The notes under the pieces were generated by a model. That model was not told where the DNA came from. It ran no database searches and saw only the letters and a program-made list of their open reading frames with translations. The position numbers were made by a program, and so were the translations under genes. Below are positions 16,605 through 26,135 of a stretch of 64,000 bases of DNA, piece by piece. The DNA lies in the NCBI GenBank assembly GCA_028872955.1, contig JAGWNX010000006.1, forward strand, positions 19,568 through 83,567, given 5' to 3'. The stretch comes from Acidobacteriota bacterium (GTDB taxonomy: Bacteria; Acidobacteriota; Terriglobia; Terriglobales; Acidobacteriaceae). Each line of letters starts with the position of its first letter. Within the stretch, counting starts at the first letter, position 1.

Positions 16605-17582
16605 TTACAGCCCGGCTGCTTCGTCCAGGCCCAGCATCAGGTTCAGGTTCTGCACGGCCGCGCCGGAGGCACCTTTGCCCAGGTTATCCAGAATGGCGAC
16701 CATGCGCACCTGCTGCTGCGCCTCGTTGCCAAAGACGAACAGCCGCATGCGGTTGGTGTTGTTCAAGCTCTCGGGGTCCAGCGCGGCGACGTAGCCGGCC
16801 GCACCGGCGCGCGCCTGCTGCAGCTCTGCCGTCTCCGCCTGGCTGGCTACCTGAACAAACTGCGAGCCTGCATACCGCGCTGCCAGCGCATCGCGCAGCG
16901 AGCTTGCCGTTGCGCCCGTGCCCAGCGACCACAGCGCCAGCGGCACCTCCACCAGCATGCCCTGCGCGTACCGGCCGACCGCAGGCGCAAACACCGGTGC
17001 GTGCCGCAGCCCGGTGTAGGCCACCATCTCCGGCAGATGCTTGTGGTGCAGCGTCAACCCATAGCCGCGATAGGCATCGCGCGTACCGGCAGGCGGCACC
17101 GCGTCAAACTCGGCGATCAGGCCCTTGCCGCCGCCGCTGTAGCCGGAGACGGCGTTGATGGTCACGGGATACTCCGCCGGCAGCAGCCCGGCCTCAATCA
17201 CCGGCCGCAGCAGCGCAATCGCTCCGGTGGCAAAGCAGCCCGGGTTGGCGACGCGCGTTGCGGCAGCAATGGCGGCACGCTGCCCGGCAGCCATCTCCGC
17301 AAAGCCGTACACCCAGCCCGGCGTAACCCGATGTGCGGTCGAGGCGTCTACGACGCGTGTAGCCGGGTTAGTAATCAGCGCGACGGCCTCGCGCGCTGCA
17401 TCGTCCGGCAGGCACAACACCACGGCGTCCGCAGCGTTCAGCACTGCGGCACGCGCCTGCGCGTCCTTCCGTAGCGCGGGGTCAATCGAGAGCAACTCCA
17501 GGTCCTTGCGCCCCTGCAGCCGTTCCCGTATCTGCAACCCCGTGGTGCCCGCTTCCCCGTCGATGAAGACCTTCCATGCCAT
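16605..17582 (-). CDS. argC: N-acetyl-gamma-glutamyl-phosphate reductase, type 2
   Basis: Third step of arginine synthesis: NADPH reduction of N-acetylglutamyl phosphate. The 325-residue length and N-terminus [18 protein letters not shown] mark the short type 2 form. The catalytic Cys is in [12 protein letters not shown], and [11 protein letters not shown] is the conserved glycine motif. I start at ATG 17582; in-frame codons to 17645 are basic and unlikely. AAAGG lies ten bases upstream. No other arg gene is adjacent. Confidence 0.95.
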   Translation of the reverse strand: MAWKVFIDGEAGTTGLQIRERLQGRKDLELLSIDPALRKDAQARAAVLNAADAVVLCLPDDAAREAVALITNPATRVVDASTAHRVTPGWVYGFAEMAAGQRAAIAAATRVANPGCFATGAIALLRPVIEAGLLPAEYPVTINAVSGYSGGGKGLIAEFDAVPPAGTRDAYRGYGLTLHHKHLPEMVAYTGLRHAPVFAPAVGRYAQGMLVEVPLALWSLGTGATASSLRDALAARYAGSQFVQVASQAETAELQQARAGAAGYVAALDPESLNNTNRMRLFVFGNEAQQQVRMVAILDNLGKGASGAAVQNLNLMLGLDEAAGL

Positions 17583-17678
17583 CTGCCGCAACCTTTCGTC
17601 GGGCCGCAGCGATCTGTTCCGCCGCAGCCTGCGTCCCCTCTTCATTATCTCTGTTTGCAGTTCCTGCGGCCAGCTGGG

Positions 17679-20408
17679 CTAGCGCCGTTTGCCCTTGCTC
17701 TTCTTGTCGCGCAGCCGAACCTTGGACTTCGTCTTGCCGCCCTTGCTCTTCTTCGGCTTGCCGCTGCGGTCGGGGGATGGGTGCACCGTGCGACCCGCTT
17801 CGTCCGTGGCGGCCGCCCTCTTTTTGCCGCTGCGCAGCGAGCCGCGTCCCGGCGCACTCTCGCCAGACTCTGTACCCGGCACCAGCGCAAACTGCAGCCG
17901 CCGCTGCTGCCGGTCGATACGGTCAAGCAACACCTGAACAGGCTGGCCCAGCCGGAAGACGCGGCCGCTGCGTGCGCCCACAATGGTGCGGTCCGCGTCG
18001 CGGAAGTAGTAGCGGTCGTCGGCCAGCGTGCTGAGCGGCACCAGCCCTTCGATAAACAACTCGTCCAACTCCACAAAGAAGCCGTACTTCGTGCAGCTCA
18101 GCACAATGGCGGGGAACTCTTCGCCCACGCGATCCTGCATGAACTTGATCTTCTTCCACTCCATCAGCTCGCGCTCGGCGTCATCGGCGCGGCGCTCGGC
18201 CTGGCTGCTCTCAGCGGCTATGGCAGCCAGCTCCTTGGCCGGGATCACCTCCACCTGCTCGTCGCGGCGCCTGCGTGGTGCCTCCGCCCGCCACGGCTGC
18301 GGCTCCGTGCTCAGCACCTCGCTGCCCGCGGGCTCGCGGCCCTGGCGCAGCAGCGCTCGCAGCAGCCGATGCACCATCAGGTCCGGATAACGGCGAATGG
18401 GCGAGGTGAAGTGCGTGTAACTGGCGCTGGCCAGCGCAAAGTGCCCTTCATTCTGCTCGCTGTAGCGGGCCTGCTTCAGACTGCGCAGCATCAGAAAGGC
18501 GAGGATCCGCTCCTCCGGCTTGCCTGCAATCTTCGCCGTCAGCCGCTGATACATCTGCGGCGTCACCACGATGCTGTCCGCCACCTCATGCTCCTGCGGC
18601 CTGCCTCGTCCACCGCCACTTCCGCCACGCCGCACCTCGCGGCGGTCGCTCTTCATCGTCATCCGGCGCACGGGCAGGTTGCCGATGCCGAGCGTATAGC
18701 CAAAGGCGCTGGCCGTCTCCTCAAACTCAACGATCCGCTTGGGGTCCGGCATCTCGTGGATGCGGTAGAGGCTCGCCACCTCGGCCTCGCCGGTGCCGCG
18801 CCCCTCGATCCAGTGCGCGACGCACTCGTTGGCGCTCAGCATAAACTCTTCAATCAGCCGGTGCGACCAGCCACGCTCGCTGCGCACGATGCTCTCCATG
18901 TTGCCCTGCGGATCGAAGCGAATCACCGGCTCCGGCAGATCGAAGTCAATCGAACCACGGCGGCGGCGCTTCGCGTTCAGCAGCAGTGCCAGCGCGTGCA
19001 TGCGTTCAAACTCCGGCACCAGCGCAGCAAACTCGGCACGAGTCTCGGCGTTGCCATCCAGCACGCCCTGCACCTGGGTATAGGTCATGCGGCGCGCGCT
19101 GCGGATGATGCCCTCGCACACCTCGTAGCCCACAATCTCGCCTTCGCCATCCACCTCCATCACGCAGCTCAGCACCAGGCGATCTTCGTCTGGCCGCAGG
19201 CTGCACATGCCGCTGGAGAGCTGCGGCGGCAGCATCGGAATCGCCCGATCCGGAAAGTAGACGCTGGTGCCGCGCAGCCGCGCCTCCAGGTCCAGATCCG
19301 TACCAGGCAGCACATAGGCGCTCACGTCCGCGATATGCACCTGCAGCTCGTGGTTGCCGTTGGGCAGCGCCCGCACCAGCACGGCATCGTCAAAATCGCG
19401 CGCCGTCTCACCGTCGATGGTGACGATGGGCAGGCCACGAAAGTCGGTGCGCCAGCCCAGCTCCTCCTCGTCCAGCGACTCCACCGTGCGCGCCGCGCTG
19501 GCGCTGGCCTCAGCCAATACATTGGCCGGAAAGACATGCGGAAGGTGGTGCTTGCGGATGATGATCTCAACATCAACGCCGAAGCCCTCTGGGTCGCCCA
19601 GGACCTCAATCACGCGGCCCCGCGCCGGGCGCCCCACACCCGGAAACTCCGTGATCTCGACATCCACGGCCAGTCCTTCCAGCGGGTGCGGCGCCTGCCA
19701 ATCCACCTCGGCCACGCGAGCCTCATCGCCAATCACGCGGTGCGGGCGCTCGTCCGCAATCGCAGGCAGCTCGGCACCCTCTGGAATGACAATGGGCTGA
19801 GTCATCCGCTCGTCCAGCGGCGTGACATAGTTGCCACGCACCAGTTCGGCAGCATCCCACGCGCCGCGTCGATGGGCGCGGGCATAGTGGAAGATGCCCA
19901 CCACTGTGGGGTTGCGACGCGTCAGCACACGGGCGATGCGACCACTGCGGCGGCCCTCGCGGTCGCGGGGTGCTTCGTCCACCAGCACCTCGTCGCCCTG
20001 CATGGCACCGTTCAGCTCGTGCGGCGGAATAAACAGGTCGTCCGCGCGGTCGTTGCTGCCGTTGGGCCGCACAAAGCCGTAGCCATCGCGGTGCAGGTCC
20101 AGCCGTCCTGCGACAAGGTTGTCGCGTGTGGCACGCCGCTCGCCCTGGTCTGCGTTGTCGCTGCGGCGAGCACGCGCCGTACGCTCCGGCGCAGCAGAGG
20201 GCAGGCACCACTGGCCTTCCTCGCTCTTCACCAGCTCGCCGCGAGCCGTTATGCGGGCCAGCTGCTCCAGCAGCAGACGCCGCTCGCGCCCGCCGCCCAG
20301 GCCCAGCTCCCGCACCAGGTGCTTGTATCCGGCGCGTTGTCCTGCCGCACGGCCGATCAGTCGAATCAGCTCGCGATCGCTCTGTGCGTAGTGTGTCTGC
20401 CGCGCCAT
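17679..20408 (-). CDS. rnr: Ribonuclease R (RNase II/VacB family 3'-5' exoribonuclease)
   Basis: Processive 3'-5' exoribonuclease that degrades structured RNA. At 909 residues it carries an N-terminal helix-turn-helix-like region, cold-shock domains (LHRDGYGFVRPNGSNDRADD), the RNB catalytic domain with the Asp cluster TIDGETARDFDDAV, an S1 domain (FPAIVLSCTKYGFFVELDEL) and a Lys/Arg-rich tail of about 60 residues typical of RNase R. A Gly/Arg insert (RRGGSGGGRGRP) sits within the RNB domain. The ATG at 20408 has GGAGG five bases upstream. Confidence 0.95.
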   Translation of the reverse strand: MARQTHYAQSDRELIRLIGRAAGQRAGYKHLVRELGLGGGRERRLLLEQLARITARGELVKSEEGQWCLPSAAPERTARARRSDNADQGERRATRDNLVAGRLDLHRDGYGFVRPNGSNDRADDLFIPPHELNGAMQGDEVLVDEAPRDREGRRSGRIARVLTRRNPTVVGIFHYARAHRRGAWDAAELVRGNYVTPLDERMTQPIVIPEGAELPAIADERPHRVIGDEARVAEVDWQAPHPLEGLAVDVEITEFPGVGRPARGRVIEVLGDPEGFGVDVEIIIRKHHLPHVFPANVLAEASASAARTVESLDEEELGWRTDFRGLPIVTIDGETARDFDDAVLVRALPNGNHELQVHIADVSAYVLPGTDLDLEARLRGTSVYFPDRAIPMLPPQLSSGMCSLRPDEDRLVLSCVMEVDGEGEIVGYEVCEGIIRSARRMTYTQVQGVLDGNAETRAEFAALVPEFERMHALALLLNAKRRRRGSIDFDLPEPVIRFDPQGNMESIVRSERGWSHRLIEEFMLSANECVAHWIEGRGTGEAEVASLYRIHEMPDPKRIVEFEETASAFGYTLGIGNLPVRRMTMKSDRREVRRGGSGGGRGRPQEHEVADSIVVTPQMYQRLTAKIAGKPEERILAFLMLRSLKQARYSEQNEGHFALASASYTHFTSPIRRYPDLMVHRLLRALLRQGREPAGSEVLSTEPQPWRAEAPRRRRDEQVEVIPAKELAAIAAESSQAERRADDAERELMEWKKIKFMQDRVGEEFPAIVLSCTKYGFFVELDELFIEGLVPLSTLADDRYYFRDADRTIVGARSGRVFRLGQPVQVLLDRIDRQQRRLQFALVPGTESGESAPGRGSLRSGKKRAAATDEAGRTVHPSPDRSGKPKKSKGGKTKSKVRLRDKKSKGKRR

Positions 20409-20450
20409 CTTCCCCTCCAGCCTACTGCGCACGCTGCGGATCGCTGTAGC

Positions 20451-21722
20451 CTACACCCACTCCACGCGAGCGCTCTTCTTACCCAGGCGCAAAATTGGCG
20501 AATCTCCTAGTTGATCCCGCTTAATCAATCTTTCAGAGAACTTCGCACCGTTCACGCTGACTGCATTCTCGGAAATCTTACGAACGCCCTCGGCAGACGA
20601 GTTCACTAGACCAGCGAGCTGAAGGAGTTTCGCCAATCTCAACTCATCGCCCTCAACCATGTCCATTAATCCGACAAGCCCATCGGCGTTACGCGCCACC
20701 TGCACCACCGGCGCGTCCTCGCTGACGGCGCGTTGCTGGAACATCCGCGCCCAGCTCTCCGCTGCGGCCTCGGCCTCGTCTTCGCCGTGGAAGCCCGCCG
20801 TAATCGTCCGCGCCAGCTCTTTCTTGACGGCCATCGGATGCCGTGTTCCGGCGGCCACCTCCGCCTGCAGCGCCTCAATCTCGCTGCCCTTCAGATCCGT
20901 CAGAAACACCCAGTACTTCCACATCAGCTCGTCGGAGACCGACATCAGCTTGCCGTACATCTCGCCGGCGGGCTCGTTGATGCCAATGGCGTTGCCCAGG
21001 GACTTCGACATCTTCTGCACGCCGTCCAGGCCTTCAATAATCGGCATCATCAGCACGCTCTGCTGCGGCTGGCTGAAGTGTCGTTGCAGATCGCGACCAC
21101 GCATCAGGTTGAACTTCTGATCGGTCCCGCCCAGCTCGACATCCGCCTGCAGCGCAACTGAGTCGTAGCCCTGCGCAATGGGGTAGATCAGTTCGTGCAG
21201 ACTGATCGGTTGCTCCTGCTGGAAGCGCTTGTGAAAGTCCTCCCGCTCCAGCATCTGCGAGACGGTGAACTGGGCCATCAGCTTCACCATGTCGTAGTAG
21301 CTCAGCTTGTCCAGCCACTCGGAGTTATACCGGATCTCGGTCTGCTCCGGGTCCAGAATCTTGAAGACCTGCTCCTTGTAGGTCTCGGCGTTGGCGGCAA
21401 TCTGCTCCGGGGTCAGCGGCTTGCGCGTCACGTTGCGGCCCGTCGGATCGCCGATGAGCGCCGTCGAGTCGCCGATGAGAAAGATGACCGTGTGGCCCAG
21501 TTGCTGGAAGTGCCGCAGCTTACGGATGAGCACGGTGTGGCCCAGGTGCAGGTCCGGCGCCGTGGGGTCAAATCCGGCCTTCACGCGCAGCGGCACGCCC
21601 GTGGCGATCGACTTGGAGATGCGCTCCTTCAGCGCTTCCAGCGGAACGATCTCCGCAGCGCCCTTCGTAATCAGATCCAGCTGCTCTTCCAGTGAGGCAA
21701 AGGTCTTTCCGGTCGTAGTCAT
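20451..21722 (-). CDS. tyrS: Tyrosyl-tRNA synthetase (KMSKS subclass)
   Basis: Class I synthetase of 423 residues charging tRNA-Tyr. HLGH (HIGH motif), [11 protein letters not shown] and KMSKSLGN are present; the C-terminal S4 RNA-binding domain ends the protein. The KMSKS form belongs to the TyrZ-like subclass. The ATG at 21722 is preferred to GTG 21725. The last about 240 bases, encoding the S4 domain, are lower in GC (I counted 128 of 240 for 20461-20700) than the rest, with an abrupt change. The gene shares a head-to-head promoter with the next gene, 29 bp between start codons. Confidence 0.96.
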   Translation of the reverse strand: MTTTGKTFASLEEQLDLITKGAAEIVPLEALKERISKSIATGVPLRVKAGFDPTAPDLHLGHTVLIRKLRHFQQLGHTVIFLIGDSTALIGDPTGRNVTRKPLTPEQIAANAETYKEQVFKILDPEQTEIRYNSEWLDKLSYYDMVKLMAQFTVSQMLEREDFHKRFQQEQPISLHELIYPIAQGYDSVALQADVELGGTDQKFNLMRGRDLQRHFSQPQQSVLMMPIIEGLDGVQKMSKSLGNAIGINEPAGEMYGKLMSVSDELMWKYWVFLTDLKGSEIEALQAEVAAGTRHPMAVKKELARTITAGFHGEDEAEAAAESWARMFQQRAVSEDAPVVQVARNADGLVGLMDMVEGDELRLAKLLQLAGLVNSSAEGVRKISENAVSVNGAKFSERLIKRDQLGDSPILRLGKKSARVEWV

Positions 21723-21730
21723 CACAATTC

Positions 21731-21738
21731 AGTATAAA
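21731..21738. promoter_or_regulatory. Overlapping divergent -10 elements between tyrS and the DUF2256/DUF3253 gene
   Basis: TATAAA (21733-21738) faces right, 13 bases before ATG 21752; TATACT (21731-21736 on the minus strand) faces left, 8 bases before ATG 21722. Both share one TATA core. Neither gene has a Shine-Dalgarno, so both transcripts would have leaders of only a few bases or none. Confidence 0.5.
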
Positions 21739-21751
21739 GACAACAGTTGCC

Positions 21752-22195
21752 ATGCCCGACCACAGACCCAGACGCGACCGCCAGACGCCCCGCAAAGAGA
21801 AGCTGTGCAAGGCCTGCGGGCGGGCCTTCAGCTGGACACCGCAGCAGGCGCGTGACTGGGACGTAACGCTGTACTGCTCCCAGAGCTGCCGCAACCAACA
21901 TGGCACCGCGACGGAGGCCGAGCTGGAGGCCGCGATCCTGGAGTTGCTGGCCGAACGGAACTCCGACGGCGGCCACGATAAGACGATCTGCCCCTCTGAG
22001 GCTGCGCGGCTGGTGGGCGGACGCGCCCGCCGCGGAGCAGAGCGCCAGCCCGCCACAGCCTGGCAGGCGCTGATGGAGCCCGCCCGCGCCGCAGCGCGTC
22101 GCCTGGTGGCGCAGGGCCGCATCGTCCTCACCCAGCATGGCCAGCCGGTCGACCCCGCCGCCGCCCGGGGGCCCATCCGGCTGCGACTGCGTTGA
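21752..22195 (+). CDS. DUF2256 and DUF3253 domain protein
   Basis: Protein of 147 residues. The N-terminal part is a small zinc-finger-like DUF2256 (KEKLCKACGRAFSWTP, then YCSQSCRNQ: four Cys in two CxxC pairs with a gap). The C-terminal part matches DUF3253, a winged-helix-like domain (ILELLAERN, ICPSEAARLVGG, ARRLVAQGRIVLTQHG). Function is unknown; nucleic-acid binding is plausible. It reads in the same direction as the next genes. Confidence 0.85.
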   Translation: MPDHRPRRDRQTPRKEKLCKACGRAFSWTPQQARDWDVTLYCSQSCRNQHGTATEAELEAAILELLAERNSDGGHDKTICPSEAARLVGGRARRGAERQPATAWQALMEPARAAARRLVAQGRIVLTQHGQPVDPAAARGPIRLRLR

Positions 22196-22222
22196 GGCCC
22201 GGCCACGCCGTATACTGCCCGC

Positions 22223-22696
22223 ATGGACGCCGACCGGATGCGCTCGTATCTGCTGACCCTGCCGCATGTGGTGGAGACCATGCAGTGGGGCGCCAGCCTC
22301 GTATTCTGGGTGGGAGACAAGGCCATCGGCGGCAGGATGTTCGCCGTCATCAGCCTGGACGAGGAGGCGATCGGCCGCGGACGCTCCGTAATAAGCTACG
22401 CAGCCGGTGCTGAGTGCTTCGCCGAGCTGCTTGAGCGCGAAGGGCTGCACCCCGCCCCCTACCTGGCTCGCGCCCACTGGGTGGCTGTCGAACATTGGGA
22501 GGTCTTCCGGCTAGCCGAGTGGCAGCACCAGCTGGCCGCCGCGCATGCGATCGTGCTGGCCAAACTGCCGGCCCGCACCCGCACGCTGCTGCAACTGCCC
22601 GCCACCCGGCAACGCCGCCTTATCGCCGACCGCCGGCGAGAGGCCGCAGCGGCATCCAAACCCAAGACGTCGCTGCGCAGAAAGTCCACACCATGA
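22223..22696 (+). CDS. MmcQ/YjbR family protein
   Basis: Protein of 157 residues of the MmcQ/YjbR (DUF419) group, with a CyaY-like fold and suspected DNA binding. Typical features are LLTLPHVVETMQWGASLVFWVGDKAIGG near the start and WVAVEHWEVFRLAEWQHQL near the end (quoted in parts). The C-terminus is a basic tail. TATACT lies six bases before the ATG and there is no Shine-Dalgarno, so a leaderless mRNA is possible. Confidence 0.85.
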   Translation: MDADRMRSYLLTLPHVVETMQWGASLVFWVGDKAIGGRMFAVISLDEEAIGRGRSVISYAAGAECFAELLEREGLHPAPYLARAHWVAVEHWEVFRLAEWQHQLAAAHAIVLAKLPARTRTLLQLPATRQRRLIADRRREAAAASKPKTSLRRKSTP

Positions 22697-22742
22697 CCGT
22701 CGCCATCGCACCCCACGCCGGGAACACAGAGTCTAATACCCC

Positions 22743-23591
22743 ATGAACCGTTCGCTTCCTCTGCTGCTGGCCCTTGCGCTGGCCACCGCCACACCCGTCC
22801 TGCACGCGCAGGCCTCTGCCATCCCCTCCGCCGCGCCCGAGTCCGCCAGCCTGTCGCCCGAGCAGCGCGGCCGCCAGTTGCTGGATCAGATGGTCAACGA
22901 ACTGGGCGGCACCGTCTGGGTGCACCGCAAGGACATGACCGTTGAGGGGCGCACCGCTGCCTTCTTCCGGGGCGAGCCCAACGGCAGCATTGTGGACTAC
23001 CACCTGATGCATCGCTTCGCCGCCAGCGGCCAACCAGAGGCAGAGCGCCTCGGCTTTCTCTCCGACCGGTCCATGATCCTGCCCGGCAAGAAGATCGACA
23101 TCGTGCAGCTCTACACCGCTGACGCCGGCTACGAACTGACCTTCAAGGGCCGAACCACCCTGCCCGCCGACCAGACGGAAGACTACTTCCGCCGCCGTAA
23201 GCACTCGATTGAAGCCGTCATCGACACCTGGCTGAAGCAGCCCGGCGTCATGGTCGTCTACGAGGGCACCTCCATGGTCGAGCGCCACCTGGCCGATCAG
23301 GTGACCGTGCTGAGCGCCAACAACGACGCCGTAACCCTGGACCTGGACGCCAGTTCGCACCTGCCCCTGCGCCGCAGCTTCCGCTGGAGAAACCAGCAGT
23401 TCAAGGACTACGACGAGGACGTGGAGACCTACGACGACTACCACGTCATTCAGGGCCTGCCCACTCCGCTACGCATCTCCCGCTACCGCAACGGCGACCT
23501 GGTGAGCCAGCGCTACTTCTCCAGGGTGGAGTACAACACCGGACTTTCGCCCGACCTGTTCGACCCCGACAAGCTGCCGAAGAAGAAGTAG
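22743..23591 (+). CDS. Exported LolA-like / outer-membrane lipoprotein-sorting-like protein
   Basis: Exported protein of 282 residues with a signal peptide (MNRSLPLLLALALATATPVL, cleavage after HAQA). The body alternates charged and hydrophobic strands with segments such as GYELTFKGRTTLP and RYFSRVEYNTGLSPDLFDP, resembling LolA/LolB-type half-barrel proteins common in Acidobacteriota. It sits just before fabZ and lpxA, consistent with an envelope role. The exact function is unknown. Confidence 0.65.
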   Translation: MNRSLPLLLALALATATPVLHAQASAIPSAAPESASLSPEQRGRQLLDQMVNELGGTVWVHRKDMTVEGRTAAFFRGEPNGSIVDYHLMHRFAASGQPEAERLGFLSDRSMILPGKKIDIVQLYTADAGYELTFKGRTTLPADQTEDYFRRRKHSIEAVIDTWLKQPGVMVVYEGTSMVERHLADQVTVLSANNDAVTLDLDASSHLPLRRSFRWRNQQFKDYDEDVETYDDYHVIQGLPTPLRISRYRNGDLVSQRYFSRVEYNTGLSPDLFDPDKLPKKK

Positions 23592-23625
23592 CCGCACCGG
23601 CCGGGCATTTATACTCGTCAGTGCT

Positions 23626-24147
23626 ATGAGTGAGACTCCGCAGACCTCTGCCACCCCGGCTGTGCCCGTCATGGACATCAACCAGATCATGTCCCTGCTG
23701 CCGCACCGCTACCCGTTTCTGCTGCTGGACCGCGTGCTGGAGATCGAACGCCGCCAGCGCATCGTCGCCATCAAGAACGTGACCATCAACGAGCCGTTCT
23801 TCCAGGGCCACTTTCCAGACTTCCCCATCATGCCCGGCGTGCTGATGATTGAGGCCGTGGCCCAGGCCGGCGGCTGCCTGCTGCTTACCGAGTTCCCCGA
23901 CCGCGCCGAGCGCCTGATGCTCTTCACCGGCATTGAGGACGCACGCTTCCGCAGACCCGTGGTGCCTGGCGACCAGCTGCGCTTTGAGGTGACCGTGGTG
24001 CAGTGGCGCAGCCGCGCCGTCAAGATGCTGGGCATCGCCACCGTGGAGGGCAAGGTAGCCTGCGAGGCCACCATCATGTGCCAGCTGGTGCCGCGTCCGC
24101 CCAAGCCTGCCGCGCCAGAGCCCGCTGCCGAGGCTCCGGTCGCGTGA
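23626..24147 (+). CDS. fabZ: 3-hydroxyacyl-ACP dehydratase FabZ
   Basis: Dehydrates 3-hydroxyacyl-ACP in fatty acid synthesis. At 173 residues it is slightly longer than the usual about 150, with an N-terminal Ser/Thr/Pro stretch and an Ala/Pro-rich tail. The catalytic His lies in LLPHRYPFLLLDRV and the Glu in MPGVLMIEAVAQAGG; FFQGHFPDFP is conserved. The stop overlaps the lpxA GTG by four bases (GTGA), so the pair is translationally coupled, the common fabZ-lpxA arrangement. Confidence 0.96.
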   Translation: MSETPQTSATPAVPVMDINQIMSLLPHRYPFLLLDRVLEIERRQRIVAIKNVTINEPFFQGHFPDFPIMPGVLMIEAVAQAGGCLLLTEFPDRAERLMLFTGIEDARFRRPVVPGDQLRFEVTVVQWRSRAVKMLGIATVEGKVACEATIMCQLVPRPPKPAAPEPAAEAPVA

Positions 24148-24929
24148 GCATCCACCCCACAGCCGTCGTCGCCGCAGGCGCCATCATTCCGGAGTCCTGC
24201 ACCATCGGCCCGTTCTGCACCCTTGGGCCCAACGTCGTGCTGGGCGAGCGCTGCGAGCTGGTCTCCCATGTCGTACTCGACGGCCACCTGACCCTGGGCG
24301 ACGACAACAAGGTGTACTCGTTCACGTGCCTGGGCATTGCGCCGCAGGACCTGAAGTACAACGGCGAGCCCACCCGCCTGACCATCGGCAACGGCAACTC
24401 CATCCGCGAGTACGTCACCATCTCCCGCGGAACCGTGGGCGGCGGCGGTGTCACCACCGTGGGCGACGGCTGTCTGATCATGGCCTACGTCCACATCGGC
24501 CACGACACGCACATCGGCAACGGCTGCATTCTGGCCAACGCGGCCACGCTGGCGGGCCACGTCACGGTGGAGGACTACGCGGTCGTCGGCGCGCTCAACC
24601 CGGTGCACCAGTTCTGCACCATCGGCAAGTATGCCTACATCGGCGGCGGCACTACCATCACGCAGGACGTGCTGCCGTACTCCCTGACCAGCGTGCGCCG
24701 CGAGAATCGCGCCTTCGGCATCAACAAGGTGGGCCTGGAGCGGCGCGGCTTTACGCCCGAGCAGTTGAAGCAGCTTCGCGCGGCATACCGCATCCTGCAA
24801 GTCTCCAAGCTCAACACCACGCAGGCACTCGCGGCCATCCGCGAGAAGGTGGCCTCCGGTGAGTTCGGCGAGCACATCGCCTACTTTGCGGACTTCATCG
24901 CAAAGAGTGAGCGCGGCGTCATCAAGTAG
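24144..24929 (+). CDS. lpxA: UDP-N-acetylglucosamine acyltransferase LpxA
   Basis: First enzyme of lipid A synthesis, transferring a 3-hydroxyacyl chain from ACP to UDP-GlcNAc. The 261 residues form a left-handed beta-helix of hexapeptide repeats with a helical C-terminal domain. The catalytic His is in MAYVHIGHDTHIGN; other family sequence is PQDLKYNGEPTRLTIGN and VHQFCTIGKYAYIGGG. The start is GTG 24144, overlapping the fabZ stop; no upstream alternative fits the family. A hairpin with a 7-bp stem (24938-24954) follows the stop. Confidence 0.96.
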   Translation: MSIHPTAVVAAGAIIPESCTIGPFCTLGPNVVLGERCELVSHVVLDGHLTLGDDNKVYSFTCLGIAPQDLKYNGEPTRLTIGNGNSIREYVTISRGTVGGGGVTTVGDGCLIMAYVHIGHDTHIGNGCILANAATLAGHVTVEDYAVVGALNPVHQFCTIGKYAYIGGGTTITQDVLPYSLTSVRRENRAFGINKVGLERRGFTPEQLKQLRAAYRILQVSKLNTTQALAAIREKVASGEFGEHIAYFADFIAKSERGVIK

Positions 24930-24980
24930 CGCGAAGACGGACGGGCGCCGTCCGGAGGCGTTACACTGTTGCCGCCTGCT

Positions 24981-26111
24981 ATGAGAACACTCTTCGCCAC
25001 GCTCCGCCTTGCCGCCGCTGCCTTGATCGCCTGCCTGCCACTCGCCGCCTCGGCCGCGGCGCAGCAGCCGCCCATTCGCGTTGCCGTCGTCGGCCTGGTG
25101 CACGACCACGTTCGCGGCTTCTTTGGCTCGCTGGCCGCACACCCTGAGGTGCAGCTGGTGGGCATCTCAGAGCCCAGTGCGGCGCTGCGCCAGCAGTACA
25201 TCGCCAGCACCGGCCTGCCCGCCAGCCTCTTCTACCCGTCCGAGACGGCGATGCTCGAGGCCACGCATCCGCAGGCCATCCTGGTCTACACCTCCATCGC
25301 CGGGCACCGCGCCGCCATCCAGGCCGCCGCGCCGATGCACATTGCAGCGATGGTCGAGAAGCCGCTGGCAACCACGGTCGCCGATGCCCTCGCCATCCAG
25401 CAACTGGCTGCGCAGTACCACGTCGCCGTGCTCACCAACTACGAGACCACCTGGTATGCCAACAACACCGCCGCGCACCAGATGCTGGCCGACGGACGCC
25501 TGGGCGAGCTGCGCAAACTGGTTGTGCACGACGGCCACCGCGGGCCCAAGGAGATCGGCGTCAGCCCGGAGTTCCTGAACTGGCTAACCGACCCGGTGCA
25601 GAACGGCGGCGGTGCCATGTTTGACTTTGGCTGCTACGGAGTCGATCTCGCCACCTGGTTCCAGCACGGCGAGGCGCCGCTCACCGTAACCGCCGTGGCG
25701 CTGCATATCAAGCCAAAGATCTACCCGCGGGTCGACGACGACTCCACCATCGTGCTCACCTACCCGCACGCGCAGGTCATTGTGCAGGGCTCGTGGAACT
25801 GGCCGTTTGAACGCAAGGATATGGAGGTGTACGGCAGCACCGGTTATGTGGACACCGTGTACGTCGACACCCACACCACCAACCAGATGCGCGTCAGGCT
25901 GCCGGGCGATACCGCAGAGCACCTGGAGCTGGCACCGCCCCTGCCGCAGGAGCAGGCCAGCTCGCTGCACTACCTGGCTGCCGTGCTGCAGGGCACCCTG
26001 CACCCGGAGCATGATCTCTCCTCGCTGGACACGAACGTCACCGTCGTCCGCATCCTGGCCGCAGCGCGAGAGTCTGCCCGGACCGGACGCACCATCACCC
26101 TGGCACGATAA
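24981..26111 (+). CDS. Exported Gfo/Idh/MocA family oxidoreductase
   Basis: Protein of 376 residues with a signal peptide (RLAAAALIACLPLAASAAAQ) followed by an N-terminal Rossmann domain and an MocA-type C-terminal domain. The usual GxGxxG is altered to VAVVGLVHDHVRGF, while the EKP motif (AMVEKPLAT) is kept. Family members oxidise or epimerise sugars and polyols with NAD(P). Export of such an enzyme is common in Acidobacteriota and usually goes with a tightly bound cofactor, but there is no twin-arginine here. TACACT lies 13 bases before the ATG without a Shine-Dalgarno. Substrate unknown. Confidence 0.85.
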   Translation: MRTLFATLRLAAAALIACLPLAASAAAQQPPIRVAVVGLVHDHVRGFFGSLAAHPEVQLVGISEPSAALRQQYIASTGLPASLFYPSETAMLEATHPQAILVYTSIAGHRAAIQAAAPMHIAAMVEKPLATTVADALAIQQLAAQYHVAVLTNYETTWYANNTAAHQMLADGRLGELRKLVVHDGHRGPKEIGVSPEFLNWLTDPVQNGGGAMFDFGCYGVDLATWFQHGEAPLTVTAVALHIKPKIYPRVDDDSTIVLTYPHAQVIVQGSWNWPFERKDMEVYGSTGYVDTVYVDTHTTNQMRVRLPGDTAEHLELAPPLPQEQASSLHYLAAVLQGTLHPEHDLSSLDTNVTVVRILAAARESARTGRTITLAR

Positions 26112-26135
26112 CGCCGCGCTGCCAGCCAGCGCAGC

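Noticed and set aside
17655-20510. Open frame of about 950 codons opposite rnr
   Set aside because: Same shadow effect; the minus strand holds all RNase R motifs.
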